A model generated the notes under the pieces. The model worked only from the letters and a program-made list of their open reading frames with translations. It was not told the origin of the DNA and did no database searches. This document shows, piece by piece, positions 1 to 8,948 of a stretch of DNA of 64,000 nt. The translations under genes were made by a program, and so were the position numbers. Positions within the stretch are counted from its first letter, which is position 1. Each line of letters opens with the position of its first letter. Source of the DNA: JACVRX01 sp963819885 (lineage in GTDB: Bacteria > Actinomycetota > Actinomycetes > Jiangellales > Jiangellaceae); the NCBI GenBank assembly GCA_963819885.1, contig CAWFXV010000030.1, positions 347,284-411,283 of the forward strand, in the 5' to 3' direction.

Positions 1-1523
1 GCCATCTTCGGGCGGTAGGTGTTGACGTTGGCAACCTGAGCGGCGCGGTCGCGTCCGTACTGCTGGTACACGTGCTGGATGACCTCCTCGCGGCGGCCGT
101 TCTCGATGTCGACGTCGATGTCCGGTGGCCCGTCGCGGCCAGTGGAGAGGAACCGCTCGAACAGCAGCTGGTGGCAGATCGGGTCGACGCTGGTGATGCC
201 CAGCGCGTAGCAGACCGCCGAGTTGGCCGCCGATCCCCGGCCTTGGCAGAGGATGCGTTCTTCGCGGCAGAACTCGGTGATCTCGTGGACGATCAGGAAG
301 TAGCCGGGAAAACCCAGCTGCTCGATGACCGCGAGCTCGTGGTCGAGCTGCTGATAGGCCTGCTTCGTCGCCGGCGTGCCCCGCGGGCCGTACCGCGCCC
401 AGGCCCCCTTGGCGACCAGATACCGCAGCCAGCTCGCGTCGGTATGGCCCGCCCCGACGGTGCGATCAGGCAGGTTCGGGGCAACCACGCGGAAGTCGAA
501 GACGCATGCATGGGCAAGCGCGACCGTTGCTTCGCGCACGCCGGGGAACCGGGCCAGCCGGGTGGCCATCTCGTGTCCGGAGCGAAGGTGTGCGGTGCCG
601 TTGGCCGGCAACCAGCCGGTCATGTCGTCGAGGCTGCTGCGCGCCCGAACCGCCGCGAGCACCTGGGCAAGAGTGGCATCGGCTGGGGCGGCGTAGTGCA
701 CGTTGTTCGACGCGACCACGCCCACTCCCGTCCGGCCGGCCAGGTCGAACAGTGCGTCGTTTCGGGCGTCGTCGAGCGGCTGGTCGTGGTCGACGAGCTC
801 GACCATGACGTTGTCGCGGCCGAACATCTCGATCAGGGTGTGGAGTTCGTTCTCGGCGCGTTCAGGGCCGTGTCGTGCGAGCGCCGCCGGCACCGAACCC
901 TTGCGGCAGCCGGTGAGCACGACCCAGTGGCCGTCGTGGGCAGCTGCCAGCTCGCCTTCGTCGTAGACCGGGCGGCCTTTCTCCCCGCCGCGCATCTGGG
1001 CGGTGCTGATGGCGCTGGACAATCGGCCGTAGCCCTCGGCGTCACGGGCGAGCACCAGCAGGTGACGGCCCTCGGGGTCGGGTCGGCCGGTCTGCCGCTC
1101 GGTCAGGTCGAGACTCAGCTCCGCACCGAACACCGTGCCCACTCCGGTGCTCCGCGCGGCCTCAGCCAGCCGGACCACTCCGTACATGCCGTCGTGATCG
1201 GTGATCGCCAGCGCCTCGACGCCGAGCCGGGCCGCCTCGGCGACCAGGGCGTCGGGATCGCTGGCGCCGTCGAGGAAGCTGTAGGACGAGTGACAGTGCA
1301 GCTCAGCCCAGGCGGGTCCTGGTTCTGCGGGCGGTTGGGGCGAGGGCTCGGCCGACTCTGCTGCAGAGGGCCGCGTCGGTGGCAGCTGCCCAGCCTCGCG
1401 CTGCCCAGCCTCGCGCTGCCCAGCCTCGTCCGAAGGCTCACGCTTCGCTGCCGTTCCCGGCTCCGCCCAGGACAGGCGGCGCTCGAACTCCTTCCAAGGG
1501 ATCGGCGGATTGTGCCAGCCCAT
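1..1523 (-). CDS. dnaE2: Error-prone DNA polymerase DnaE2 (C-terminal part beyond left edge)
   Basis: Translesion replicative-type polymerase of the SOS mutasome; it works with ImuA' and ImuB on damaged templates. About 507 residues are visible. After a low-complexity N-terminal linker the PHP domain starts with an LHCHSSYSFLDG motif and contains ITDHDGMYG. The palm motif PPDIDVDIE, with the catalytic aspartates, lies near residues 465-472, just before the window edge. The ATG at 1523 lies 21 bases after the stop of the DUF222/HNH gene, so the two are probably cotranscribed. No strong ribosome binding site is visible, which fits translation coupled to the upstream gene. The linker carries a threefold 15-bp repeat. 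DnaE2 rather than DnaE1 is favoured by the linker, the SOS context and the nearby imuA'-imuB genes. Confidence 0.93.
   Translation of the reverse strand, partial: MGWHNPPIPWKEFERRLSWAEPGTAAKREPSDEAGQREAGQREAGQLPPTRPSAAESAEPSPQPPAEPGPAWAELHCHSSYSFLDGASDPDALVAEAARLGVEALAITDHDGMYGVVRLAEAARSTGVGTVFGAELSLDLTERQTGRPDPEGRHLLVLARDAEGYGRLSSAISTAQMRGGEKGRPVYDEGELAAAHDGHWVVLTGCRKGSVPAALARHGPERAENELHTLIEMFGRDNVMVELVDHDQPLDDARNDALFDLAGRTGVGVVASNNVHYAAPADATLAQVLAAVRARSSLDDMTGWLPANGTAHLRSGHEMATRLARFPGVREATVALAHACVFDFRVVAPNLPDRTVGAGHTDASWLRYLVAKGAWARYGPRGTPATKQAYQQLDHELAVIEQLGFPGYFLIVHEITEFCREERILCQGRGSAANSAVCYALGITSVDPICHQLLFERFLSTGRDGPPDIDVDIENGRREEVIQHVYQQYGRDRAAQVANVNTYRPKM
1386..1428 (-). repeat. 15-bp tandem repeat in the dnaE2 N-terminal linker
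   Basis: Two perfect copies of cagcctcgcgctgcc (1391-1405 and 1406-1420) are flanked by partial copies on both sides. They encode three EAGQR/EAGQL units ahead of the PHP domain. The unit is in frame, so changes in copy number would alter linker length without breaking the gene. Confidence 0.85.
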
Positions 1524-1544
1524 GATCGTCCGACCGGGGCCAGA

Positions 1545-3209
1545 TCAGAACGGCGGAATGTCGGCAGCCGGCAGGGGGGTGGCTGAGCCCGGTGGGTCGG
1601 GGGGGTCCTCATCGATCATGACTCCGAGAGGTTCAGGGGTGACGGTGTAGGTGTGTCCGGTGGGGCTGATCCATTCGAATCGGCCAGGTTCGGGTTGTCG
1701 GACTTTCCACCGGCTGTGGTGTTTGCCGATGTGGTGGTGTTCGCAGAATGGGCCGAGGTTGCCGACCGCGGTCGGCCCGTACGGGTATGCGATGGTGTGG
1801 TCGAGGTCGCAGCCGGCGGCGGGCCTCTCACAGCCGGGCCAGCGGCAGGTCCGGTCCCGGGCCACGACGTGGTCGACCAGGTCGGGTGGGGGTTCATACC
1901 GGGTTCGCCCGTAATCCAGCAGTGCCCCGGTGGCCGGGTCGGTGAGCAGCCGCTGCCAGGTGCCGTACCCGGCGAGTCGCCGGGCGACTTCGGCCGGGAT
2001 GGGGCCGTAGCCGGCCAACTCCGCCGGCTGGGAGTCGTCCAGGCCGAGCAGCATGGTGATGGGCACGATCACCTGCACGGACACGGGCCGGCGGTGTTGG
2101 CCGTCGAGGCGTTGACCGCAGGGGCAGCCACCCAGGCGGCCGGCGGCCAGGGCCAGCCAGCCCATCTGGGCCAACGCATCGGCCCGCCGCTGCGCCTTCG
2201 TCCGCCGGTCGTCGGGATCCGCGCGCTTCATGGCATCGGCAGCAGCCTCGATCGCGGATTCGATGGCGGCCGCGTCTGCGGCGGGCAGGTAGGCCTCTAG
2301 CCAAGCCATCCCATCCTTCGCCGGGCTGGTGCGCACGAACCGGTTCTCGGCCGCGTTCTCCGCGCGCTGGGCCATGGTGTCCGGGTCCAGCCGGTGCAGC
2401 GCCCGGACGATCGCCCGCCGCAACTGCGCCGCAGTCATAGTCGCGGCCCGCTCCAGCACCTCGGCCTCAACTCTGCGGGCGAGATCCAGGGTGTGCCCGC
2501 GCAGCCCGTCGGCGATCACCTCGGCCTTGCGGACGTCGATCCGGCCTGCTGCCAGCGCGGCCCAGGTGGCCGGCAGGTCTTCGGCCCACACCCGGGCTCG
2601 AGCGACCAGCCCCTCCCCTTCCCGTGGGGTCAGGGCAAGCCGGGCAGCGACCTCGGTGCCGGTCACGCGCAGCGGGTTCATCGACTCGATCCGCCGGCCA
2701 TTGTCCGTTGGTCGCATCTCGGCCCGCCGGGACAACTCCATGATCGCCGCCGCCTGCCGCGCGGCCACCCAGGACGCCAACCGGTGCCAGGCAGCGACCG
2801 TCTCGACCAGCTCATAAGCCCCGAGCTCGGCCTGGTCTACGTCGTGCAGCAGGGCCGCCAATTGGAGGCCCGGAGCCATCGCTTCCACATTTGGCAGGTG
2901 TTCGGGCACCAACACAGCCGGATCTACCACGTCGGCGAACCTCGGCGCTGGATCGGACGGGGCTTCCGTCAGGTCCGAATTGGCGCCGTCCGCAGCGGCG
3001 AACAACGCCGCAACATCGACATCCGGGTCCGGACCGAACAGGGCCTCCACGACCGGATCCCACACCAGCTCACCGGCGTCGATACCTGCTACCAGTGCCT
3101 CCAGCCGCACCGGATCGACCGCACCCGGCGCCAACGGCCACAACTGGCCATAGTCAGCCCCAGCGAGGCCATCGCCCCCGGGCGTCTCGTGCGAGGCTGG
3201 ATCGAACAT
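1545..3209 (-). CDS. DUF222 / HNH endonuclease (13E12 repeat family), SOS-controlled
   Basis: Protein of 554 residues. A long helical DUF222 region (about residues 80-390) is followed by a C-terminal HNH nuclease finger near residues 440-500 with CRWPGC, the DLDHTIAYP metal/active-site segment and a CEHHHIGKHH tail. DUF222-HNH proteins are the 13E12 repeat family of mycobacteria; their biological role is unsettled. I chose the ATG at 3209 (protein begins MFDPAS) because the LexA box 3202-3217 spans it and a TTGACG -35-like element lies at 3234-3239. This suggests a leaderless LexA-controlled transcript. An in-frame ATG at 3221 would add four residues. dnaE2 follows 21 bases downstream. Confidence 0.9.
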   Translation of the reverse strand: MFDPASHETPGGDGLAGADYGQLWPLAPGAVDPVRLEALVAGIDAGELVWDPVVEALFGPDPDVDVAALFAAADGANSDLTEAPSDPAPRFADVVDPAVLVPEHLPNVEAMAPGLQLAALLHDVDQAELGAYELVETVAAWHRLASWVAARQAAAIMELSRRAEMRPTDNGRRIESMNPLRVTGTEVAARLALTPREGEGLVARARVWAEDLPATWAALAAGRIDVRKAEVIADGLRGHTLDLARRVEAEVLERAATMTAAQLRRAIVRALHRLDPDTMAQRAENAAENRFVRTSPAKDGMAWLEAYLPAADAAAIESAIEAAADAMKRADPDDRRTKAQRRADALAQMGWLALAAGRLGGCPCGQRLDGQHRRPVSVQVIVPITMLLGLDDSQPAELAGYGPIPAEVARRLAGYGTWQRLLTDPATGALLDYGRTRYEPPPDLVDHVVARDRTCRWPGCERPAAGCDLDHTIAYPYGPTAVGNLGPFCEHHHIGKHHSRWKVRQPEPGRFEWISPTGHTYTVTPEPLGVMIDEDPPDPPGSATPLPAADIPPF

Positions 3210-3217
3210 GTGTTCGA
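3202..3217 (-). promoter_or_regulatory. LexA (SOS) box over the start of the DUF222/HNH gene
   Basis: TCGAACATGTGTTCGA on the plus strand fits the mycobacterial consensus TCGAAC-N4-GTTCGA with both half-sites perfect. It overlaps the ATG chosen for the HNH gene. A TTGACG -35-like hexamer lies 16 bases upstream on the transcribed strand (3234-3239). LexA bound here would block the promoter of the HNH-dnaE2 unit. Confidence 0.9.
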
Positions 3218-3288
3218 GCATAACAAAGGGGTCCGTCAAGCAACACCCGCGCAGACCAAGCTGGGGACAACATCCACAGCGAAACTGA

Positions 3289-3531
3289 TCAGATCTGCGG
3301 CGGCGGGGAGTCGGCATTGCGTCGGCGACTGCCCAACTCGTAGAGGTTTCCATCCGGTGCTCGCAAGTGCAGCCACTCGCAGCGGCTGTCCCGGCCCATC
3401 TCGCCCACGATCTCCACACTGACCTCGACGAGTTCAGCCCGGGCCTGGTGGACGTCGTCGACTTCGAACAGCGGCACTGGTCCAGCCGTATTCTTGGTGA
3501 AGAACTCGAAGTACGGGTCGCCCGGTGCCAT
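3289..3531 (-). CDS. VOC/glyoxalase-like protein, N-terminally shortened
   Basis: 80 residues resembling only the C-terminal half of a vicinal-oxygen-chelate domain: an EFFT-NTAGPVPLFEVDDV core, then WLHLRAPDGNLYELG. Complete family members are about 115-130 residues, so roughly the first 40 residues are missing. Coding-like sequence (DEGDEIKL) continues in frame upstream of the ATG until a stop. A good AGGAGG site at about 3553-3558 instead serves a different frame that ends after five codons. This looks like a truncated or frameshifted remnant. It is the last gene before the HNH unit on this strand and may not be functional. Confidence 0.5.
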   Translation of the reverse strand: MAPGDPYFEFFTKNTAGPVPLFEVDDVHQARAELVEVSVEIVGEMGRDSRCEWLHLRAPDGNLYELGSRRRNADSPPPQI

Positions 3532-3567
3532 CAGCTTTATCTCGTCGCCTTCATCTCGCCTCCTATG

Positions 3568-3903
3568 TCACACGGCACGTGGGGCGTACATGATCACGGC
3601 GACACCGACCAAACAGATTAGTGCTCCGAGAAGATCCCATTGGTCCGGCCGGAAGCCGTCGACCATGACACCCCACGCCAGCGAACCGGCGACAAACACA
3701 CCGCCGTAGGCCGCCAGAACCCGGCCGAAGTGCGGCTCGGCTTGGAACGTTGCCACGAATCCGTACGCCCCGAGGGCAAGCACACCGGCAGCCACCCACA
3801 GCAGGCCACGGTGCTCACGCCAGCCCTGCCAGACCAACCAGGCGCCGCCAATCTCGGCAACAGCGGCGAGCACGAACAGCAGCACCGAGCGAGTGACGGT
3901 CAT
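3568..3903 (-). CDS. UPF0060 (YnfA-like) small membrane protein
   Basis: 111 residues, four predicted membrane spans. It carries family landmarks LAEIGGAWLVWQ in helix 1, LGAYGFVATFQ, FGRVLAAYGGVFVAGSLAWG and a C-terminal DLLGALICLVGVAVIMYAPR. UPF0060/YnfA proteins resemble small multidrug resistance transporters; transport is not demonstrated for most. The ATG at 3903 gives the usual N-terminus MTVTRSVLL; a GTG at 3912 would add three residues. The start lies just downstream of a relic of the imuB 3' end (3919-3954). Confidence 0.88.
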   Translation of the reverse strand: MTVTRSVLLFVLAAVAEIGGAWLVWQGWREHRGLLWVAAGVLALGAYGFVATFQAEPHFGRVLAAYGGVFVAGSLAWGVMVDGFRPDQWDLLGALICLVGVAVIMYAPRAV

Positions 3904-3918
3904 GGCGGGCACCGTAGG

Positions 3919-3954
3919 TCATACGTAGCTCGCCTCGCCCTGCCACCGTCCGCG
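3919..3954 (-). pseudogene. Relic of the imuB 3' end
   Basis: 36 bases match the last 36 bases of imuB (7395-7430) at 33 positions, including the first 15 without mismatch. Read on the minus strand they encode RGRWQGEASYV plus stop, against RGRWQVEASYV plus stop in imuB. Upstream of this the similarity fades. No longer open frame connects to it, so it appears to be a fragment left by duplication or recombination. Confidence 0.65.
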
Positions 3955-4154
3955 GCAGATGCCGCCGCCTTTCATCGCTGCAGACCTGAAGCCGTGGGTC
4001 GTGCCGCGCTCGGGTTCTGTGCTCTGACGGGCTCCGCCCGTGCCGTTGCCATCGACGAGGGCGACACGGACGAGCTGTCGGCCCTGGCCGGTGGGCGATC
4101 ACCGGCTGATTCGTCCTGACGCCGTGACCACAGCCCCGCATCTCAGTAGTGACA

Positions 4155-4192
4155 GTGACAGCCAAACCGCACTATTCTAGTATTAGAATATG
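4155..4192 (+). promoter_or_regulatory. Leaderless promoter and palindromic operator of padR
   Basis: A perfect inverted repeat TATTCTA-GTAT-TAGAATA (4173-4190) ends at the first base of the padR ATG. Within it TAGTAT (4178-4183) fits the actinobacterial -10 pattern TAnnnT and lies six bases before the ATG. GTGACA (4155-4160) gives a -35 with a 17-base spacer. The gene is therefore probably leaderless and autorepressed by PadR binding over the -10. Confidence 0.7.
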
Positions 4193-4747
4193 AAGCAGAA
4201 GGCGCTGACGGATGCCGAGCTGCTGGTGCTCGGCCTGGTCGCCGAGATGCCCCGGCACGGCTACGAGCTCGAGCAGGTGATCGAACAGCGCGGCATGCGC
4301 GAATGGACCCAGATCGGCTTCTCCTCGATCTACTTCGTGCTGCGGAAGCTCGAGAACCTGGACCTCGTCGCGGCGGATATGCCGGCCGGGGTGAAGGCGA
4401 AGAAGATCTTCCACGTGACCGACGCGGGGCGCGCGACCTTGGTGGAGCAGTCGCTCGCGGCGCTGCGCACCGTGCGTCCGAGCTACGCGTCGGTGCTGTT
4501 GGGAATGGCCCATTGGCCGGTGCTCGAGCGAGACGCGGCGCTCGCCGCTCTCGAGGAGCGCCGCGCAGCGGTCGAGGCCGAGCTCGAGCGGCTCGGCGAG
4601 ATCCAGGTCACCCAGCAGCCGCTGCCCGATTTCGTCGAGGCGCTGTTCGACTATGCGCTCGGCCAGTTGCGCGCCGAGGCGGAGTGGGTCGCGCAAACCC
4701 TCGACTACATGACGACCAAACCCTGGCTGGAGGGAGGGGCGCGATGA
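4190..4747 (+). CDS. PadR family transcriptional regulator
   Basis: 185 residues. The N-terminal PadR winged helix (residues 1-85) is typical: TDAELLVLGLVAEMPRHGYE, then SSIYFVLRKLENLDLV and FHVTDAGRATL. The C-terminal half is helical with a coiled-coil stretch (EERRAAVEAELERLGE) as in dimerising PadR-s1 proteins. It overlaps the next gene by 4 bases (ATGA), so the GyrI-like protein is its partner or effector-linked target. Autoregulation is inferred from the palindrome over its promoter. The ligand is unknown. Confidence 0.9.
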   Translation: MKQKALTDAELLVLGLVAEMPRHGYELEQVIEQRGMREWTQIGFSSIYFVLRKLENLDLVAADMPAGVKAKKIFHVTDAGRATLVEQSLAALRTVRPSYASVLLGMAHWPVLERDAALAALEERRAAVEAELERLGEIQVTQQPLPDFVEALFDYALGQLRAEAEWVAQTLDYMTTKPWLEGGAR

Positions 4748-5357
4748 GCGCGCTCGATGACAGACGCCGACTGGAGGAGCTCTATCTGCCGTCGGCGGAC
4801 GAGTTCGTCCTCGTAGACGTGCCGGACCTGCAGTTCGTGATGATCGACGGGGAGGGAGACCCTGCCGGCGAGGCGTTCGCCCAGGCCTCCCGATGGCTCT
4901 TCGCCGTGATCTATCCGATCAAGCGGATCGCCAAGGACCGGATGGGGAAGAGCTTCGTCGAGCCGCCGCTGGAAGCCTGTGGTGGGCCGACGACATGAAC
5001 GACTTCATCGCGGGGAACCGAGACAAGCTCAAATGGCGGCTGATGATCGTCACGGCGGACTGGGTCGATGCGCAGATGTTCGACCAGGCCGTGGCCAAGG
5101 CGTCGGAACGGCTCGGGGAGCCGCCGAGCAGTCTGCGGCTCGAGCGGTTCGCCGAAGGAACGAGCGTGCAGATCATGCACGTCGGCCCCAACAGCGAGGA
5201 AGTCGCGACGCTCGCACGCCTGCACAACGAGTTCCTGCCGGAGCACGACCTCGGCCCCAGCGGGCATCACCACGAGATCTACCTGACCGACCCCAACCGC
5301 GTGGCGCCCGAAAAACTCAAGACGGTGCTGCGCCAGCCGGTCGGGCACGTCGGGTAG
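4744..5357 (+). CDS. GyrI-like small-molecule-binding protein, frameshifted
   Basis: Reads as a GyrI-like domain protein of about 204 residues: N-terminal EELYLPSADEFVLVDVPDLQFVMIDG, then in a second frame LWWADDMNDFIAGNRDKLKWRLMI, ending HHEIYLTDPNRVAPEKLKTVLRQPVGHVG. Restoring one C at about 4976-4977 joins the halves perfectly, so a one-base deletion or an assembly error separates them. The family binds amphipathic or drug-like ligands and often sits beside PadR or MerR regulators. The start overlaps the padR stop (ATGA). No promoter of its own is visible. Confidence 0.75.
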
Positions 5358-5454
5358 GGGCTTCGGTCAGAGCGACAGCCTCAACGTCACTGGCACATGG
5401 TCGGAGGGACGTACCATGACCTCACCAGTCACATGCGTCACTCCGGTGGACCAC

Positions 5455-7387
5455 TCAATCAAGATTCTCGATCGGAATCTTCGCGATATCGTCGGCTACC
5501 TCGAACCCGAACACGCGCGAATAGAAGTACAGCTCAGCCTCGATCGCCCGCTGGATGTTCTCCGACTTCCGGAAGCCGTGCTGCTCGCCTTCGAACGTCA
5601 CATAGGCAGCCGGCAGGCCCTTGTCTCGGACAGCGACGAACATCGCCTCGGACTGGTTCGGCGGCACCACGGGATCGTCGAGACCTTGCAGCAAGATCAG
5701 CGGTACTGAGATCCGACCCGTGAAATGGATCGGCGAGCGTTCGACGTACAGGTCGCGGCGATCCGGGTACGGCCCGATCAGCTTGTCCAGGTAGCGCGAC
5801 TCGAACTTGTGGGTGTCCCTCGCCAGCGCTTCGGCGTCGCTGACGCCGAAATAGCTTGCGCCCGCTTTGAACGCGTCGCGGAACGTGAGCGCGCACAACG
5901 TCGTGTATCCGCCCGCGCTACCGCCGGTGATCGCCATGCGATCTCGGTCCACCAAGTCCTGCTCGATGAGGTGGCGCGTGCCGTTGACACAGTCGTCCAC
6001 ATCCACGATCCCCCACCGCCCCGCCAGTCGCTCCCGGTAGGTCCGGCCGTAGCCGGTGCTGCCGCCATAGTTGACGTCGAGCACGGCAAAGCCGCGGCTG
6101 GTCCAGTATTGGATCGGCAAGCTCAGCGCGTCAGAAGCCGCTGCGGTCGGTCCGCCATGACTCATGGCGATCAGTGGCGGGCGTTCGCCGGGCGGAGCGG
6201 TGTAGTCCTGGTTCTTCGGTGGATAGAAGAACGCGTGTGAAGTCAGACCGTCCTCGGTGGGGAACTCGATCGGCTGCGCGACGGATACATAGCCCAGATC
6301 TATGACGAGTTCGCTGGATATCCGTACTGTCGTGAACGCGCCGCCGGCGGGATCCCATTGCACGACTGCGGAGAACTCCGTGGGTGACCCGGCGACGAAG
6401 GTGACGCCTCCCGAATGTCCTCCGACGCTGCCGATGGCGCTGCAATGATGCCTGAACCTCGCGTAACTCACGGGTCTGCGTGTTCAGCTCCGCCAGCCGT
6501 GACATTCCCTCCTGTACAACGGCGCAGGCGATCGAGGAGGGTCCGAAAAACGCGTAGGAGCTCTGCCCGAACTCCCATTGCGGCTCGCTGAACTCGGCGT
6601 GCACCGGATACAGCGCTTCTGTCCGGTCATCCGCCAGGCGATACAGGTTCCACCACCCGGTCCGATCGGAACTGAAGTGCAGCACGCCATCCGGCGACCA
6701 TTCCGGCTGAACGATCGAGTCGTGGTCACCTCCCGCCACCCGCCGGTGGTCAATCAGCGATCCGTCGGCCGCCACGTCGGCCAGCCACAGCTCCGTGCCG
6801 TCCCACGGCATGTTGGGGTGATCCCAGGCCAGCCACGCCAACTGCCTGCCGTCCGGGTCGAGGCGTGGCGTCGAGTAGAAGTCGCGTCCGCTGACCAGGA
6901 CCTGCCCACCGGCATCGTCGCCGGTGCAATCCACACTCACCAGGGCGTTGACAGCCTCACCCGGGGGCGTGTGATCCTCACGCACACAGATCAACCGGTT
7001 GCGGGAGACATCGACAACGGCGTCGGCATACCGCAGTTTCGCCGCTGATTCCGGCGTGATCGGGACCGGCTCACCAGGGTCGGCCAGGCGATACAACCGT
7101 TGGTCAGCGAAGTTGGCGTAGTAGACGATGCCGGCGTCGACCACATAGGCACCGCCGCCGTACTCGTGCACGCGCGTGCGCACGTCGTGTGGGGACGGGA
7201 CGACGTCGGTCATCTCGCCACCGCGCCAACGCATCAGCGCATTGCGACCGCCTTCGGCCGGTCGACTCTCGACCCAGTAGACGTCATCGCCGTCCAGTGA
7301 AACCTGGTCCAGGCGTCTATCACCTGCGGCGATGAGTTCGGCAGTGATAGGTGACTTCCAGGTGCCGTATGGAGCAGTAACGGTCAC
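5455..7387 (-). CDS. S9 family (prolyl oligopeptidase-type) peptidase, frameshifted
   Basis: About 643 residues once one extra base near 6442 is removed. The N-terminal half is a WD-like beta-propeller (APYGTWKSPITAELI, PRLDPDGRQLAWLAWDHPNMPWDG, HFSSDRTGWWNLYRL). The C-terminal alpha/beta-hydrolase domain has the nucleophile GGSAGG, the acid in GLDDPVVPP and the histidine in GEQHGFR. It cleaves short peptides or acyl-peptides in the cytoplasm; substrate unknown. The GTG at 7387 starts seven bases after the imuB stop without a clear ribosome binding site, so it is the third gene of the imuA'-imuB unit. A real frameshift would separate propeller from catalytic domain. Confidence 0.8.
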
Positions 7388-7394
7388 GTCCGGA

Positions 7395-8948
7395 TCATAC
7401 GTAGCTCGCTTCGACCTGCCACCGGCCGCGATCCAGGACCAGCAGCCACGCCCGACCATCTGCAGTCGTCATCTGAAAGCGGACGCGCCGGTGGGCGAGC
7501 TCGTCGTCCCACCAATGCTCGACCGACGGCCATGGGCCGGTCCAGCCGATCACTGCCAGCGTCGGACCCCCGGATACCGACAACGCAGCTGGCACAGACG
7601 AGACCTCACAGCGCCCACTGACCGTCACCGGCCGGCCATCTGTGTCGGTGACCGAAGCGGGAACTGGTGACGGAGGCACGACGGCAGGTGCCGGCTCGGG
7701 CACTCGGCCCGGCCACGGTCCGTCGGCAGGCAGACGTGGCTCGAGCCGGTCTCCCCACGGCACCCGCAGCACCTGCTCACCTGGACCCCGGCCGCCGGCC
7801 AACACTGGAGTTGTCACTGCGGTATGGCCGAGCATCGCCTGCACTCGGCTGGCCGCACGGTCGATCCGGTCGTCGGCCACCCCGGGCCCCCACAGAGCGA
7901 GCTGCCGGCCACTGCCGTGAACCAATTGGTCCGGGGCCAGCCGCAGCAACACCACGCCGCCGACCAAGGCCTCGGCAGAGCCCGGCTCGTCGACCCGCCA
8001 CGCGTCGAGCTGCCAGCGCACCCGCTCGGCCACCGCGGCCGAGGACAACAGTCCGTCATGCCGCCACAGTCGCGACCGGCTTCGCCCGTCCTCGGTCGTC
8101 ACCCCCACCTCGACCCTGACACAGGAGAGCCCGCGGGCAGCGAGATTCGCGTGCAACTCGTCGGCCAGGCTCTTGGCGGCGAACACCACCGGCTCGGACT
8201 GCTCGATCGGCGGGTCGAGCTTCAGGATCGCAGCCAGATCCTCGCCCGGTGCACGGGTCGCCGGAGGTCTCGGTTCGCGACCGCTGGCCAGCCGATGCGC
8301 GACCGCGGCGTCGACCCCGAATCGGGTCAAGACGTCTCCCGGCGGCAGCGCCGCGAACTGGCCGAGAGTCCGGATACCCAACCGATGCAACAGCCCCACC
8401 AGCTCCAGCTGGTCAGGGAGAACCCGCACGACACCCAACGCGGACAGCGGGTGCGGGGCGAGGAACCGGGCGGTGTCACCGGTGCGAACCACGGTTCCGG
8501 ATGGCTCCACCCGCGCCGCCAGTACCGCCGCGAACACACCGTCGGCAACCCCGACTGCACACTCGAAACCCCGAGATGTCACTGCCTGGCCGACGAGATC
8601 GACCAGCGCCTGCTCGCCACCGAAGTACCGCGCCGGCCCTCGAGCGGGCACCGCGCACAGCCCAGGCCGCACCACCTCGACCCGCGGACAGAACGACTCG
8701 ACGACCGACGCCACCTGTTCGAAGCACCGGGCCTGGATCTGCGGCTCCTCCGCGTGCACCGCAAGACCCGGGCAGTGTCGCTGGGCGTCACGCAGCCGCT
8801 GGCCTCGCCGGACGCCGGACTCGCGAGCGGCCGCCGTACATGCCGTGATCCGGCCGCCTGCCACCACCGCGACCGGGGTATCCGCGTCAGCACCGACGGC
8901 GATCACCGGCCAGTCCGGGCACCACACCACCAGCGTCCGGGTGCTCAT
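7395..8948 (-). CDS. imuB: ImuB, catalytically inactive Y-family polymerase-like mutasome hub
   Basis: 517 residues. The N-terminal Y-polymerase fold starts VVWCPDWPVIAVG where active enzymes have an acidic DxD-type motif; those catalytic acids are absent, as expected for ImuB. A QLALW motif at residues 349-353 matches the beta-clamp binding site known in mycobacterial ImuB (QLPLW). The C-terminal tail has the RAWLLVLDRGRWQVEASYV signature of the family. ImuB recruits DnaE2 and ImuA' to the clamp in SOS mutagenesis. The ATG at 8948 overlaps the imuA' stop by 4 bases (ATGA). Confidence 0.94.
   Translation of the reverse strand: MSTRTLVVWCPDWPVIAVGADADTPVAVVAGGRITACTAAARESGVRRGQRLRDAQRHCPGLAVHAEEPQIQARCFEQVASVVESFCPRVEVVRPGLCAVPARGPARYFGGEQALVDLVGQAVTSRGFECAVGVADGVFAAVLAARVEPSGTVVRTGDTARFLAPHPLSALGVVRVLPDQLELVGLLHRLGIRTLGQFAALPPGDVLTRFGVDAAVAHRLASGREPRPPATRAPGEDLAAILKLDPPIEQSEPVVFAAKSLADELHANLAARGLSCVRVEVGVTTEDGRSRSRLWRHDGLLSSAAVAERVRWQLDAWRVDEPGSAEALVGGVVLLRLAPDQLVHGSGRQLALWGPGVADDRIDRAASRVQAMLGHTAVTTPVLAGGRGPGEQVLRVPWGDRLEPRLPADGPWPGRVPEPAPAVVPPSPVPASVTDTDGRPVTVSGRCEVSSVPAALSVSGGPTLAVIGWTGPWPSVEHWWDDELAHRRVRFQMTTADGRAWLLVLDRGRWQVEASYV

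Noticed and set aside
72..1586. Long plus-strand open frame opposite dnaE2
   Set aside because: The minus strand encodes unmistakable DnaE2 motifs; the plus-strand translation is a typical antisense shadow in GC-rich DNA.
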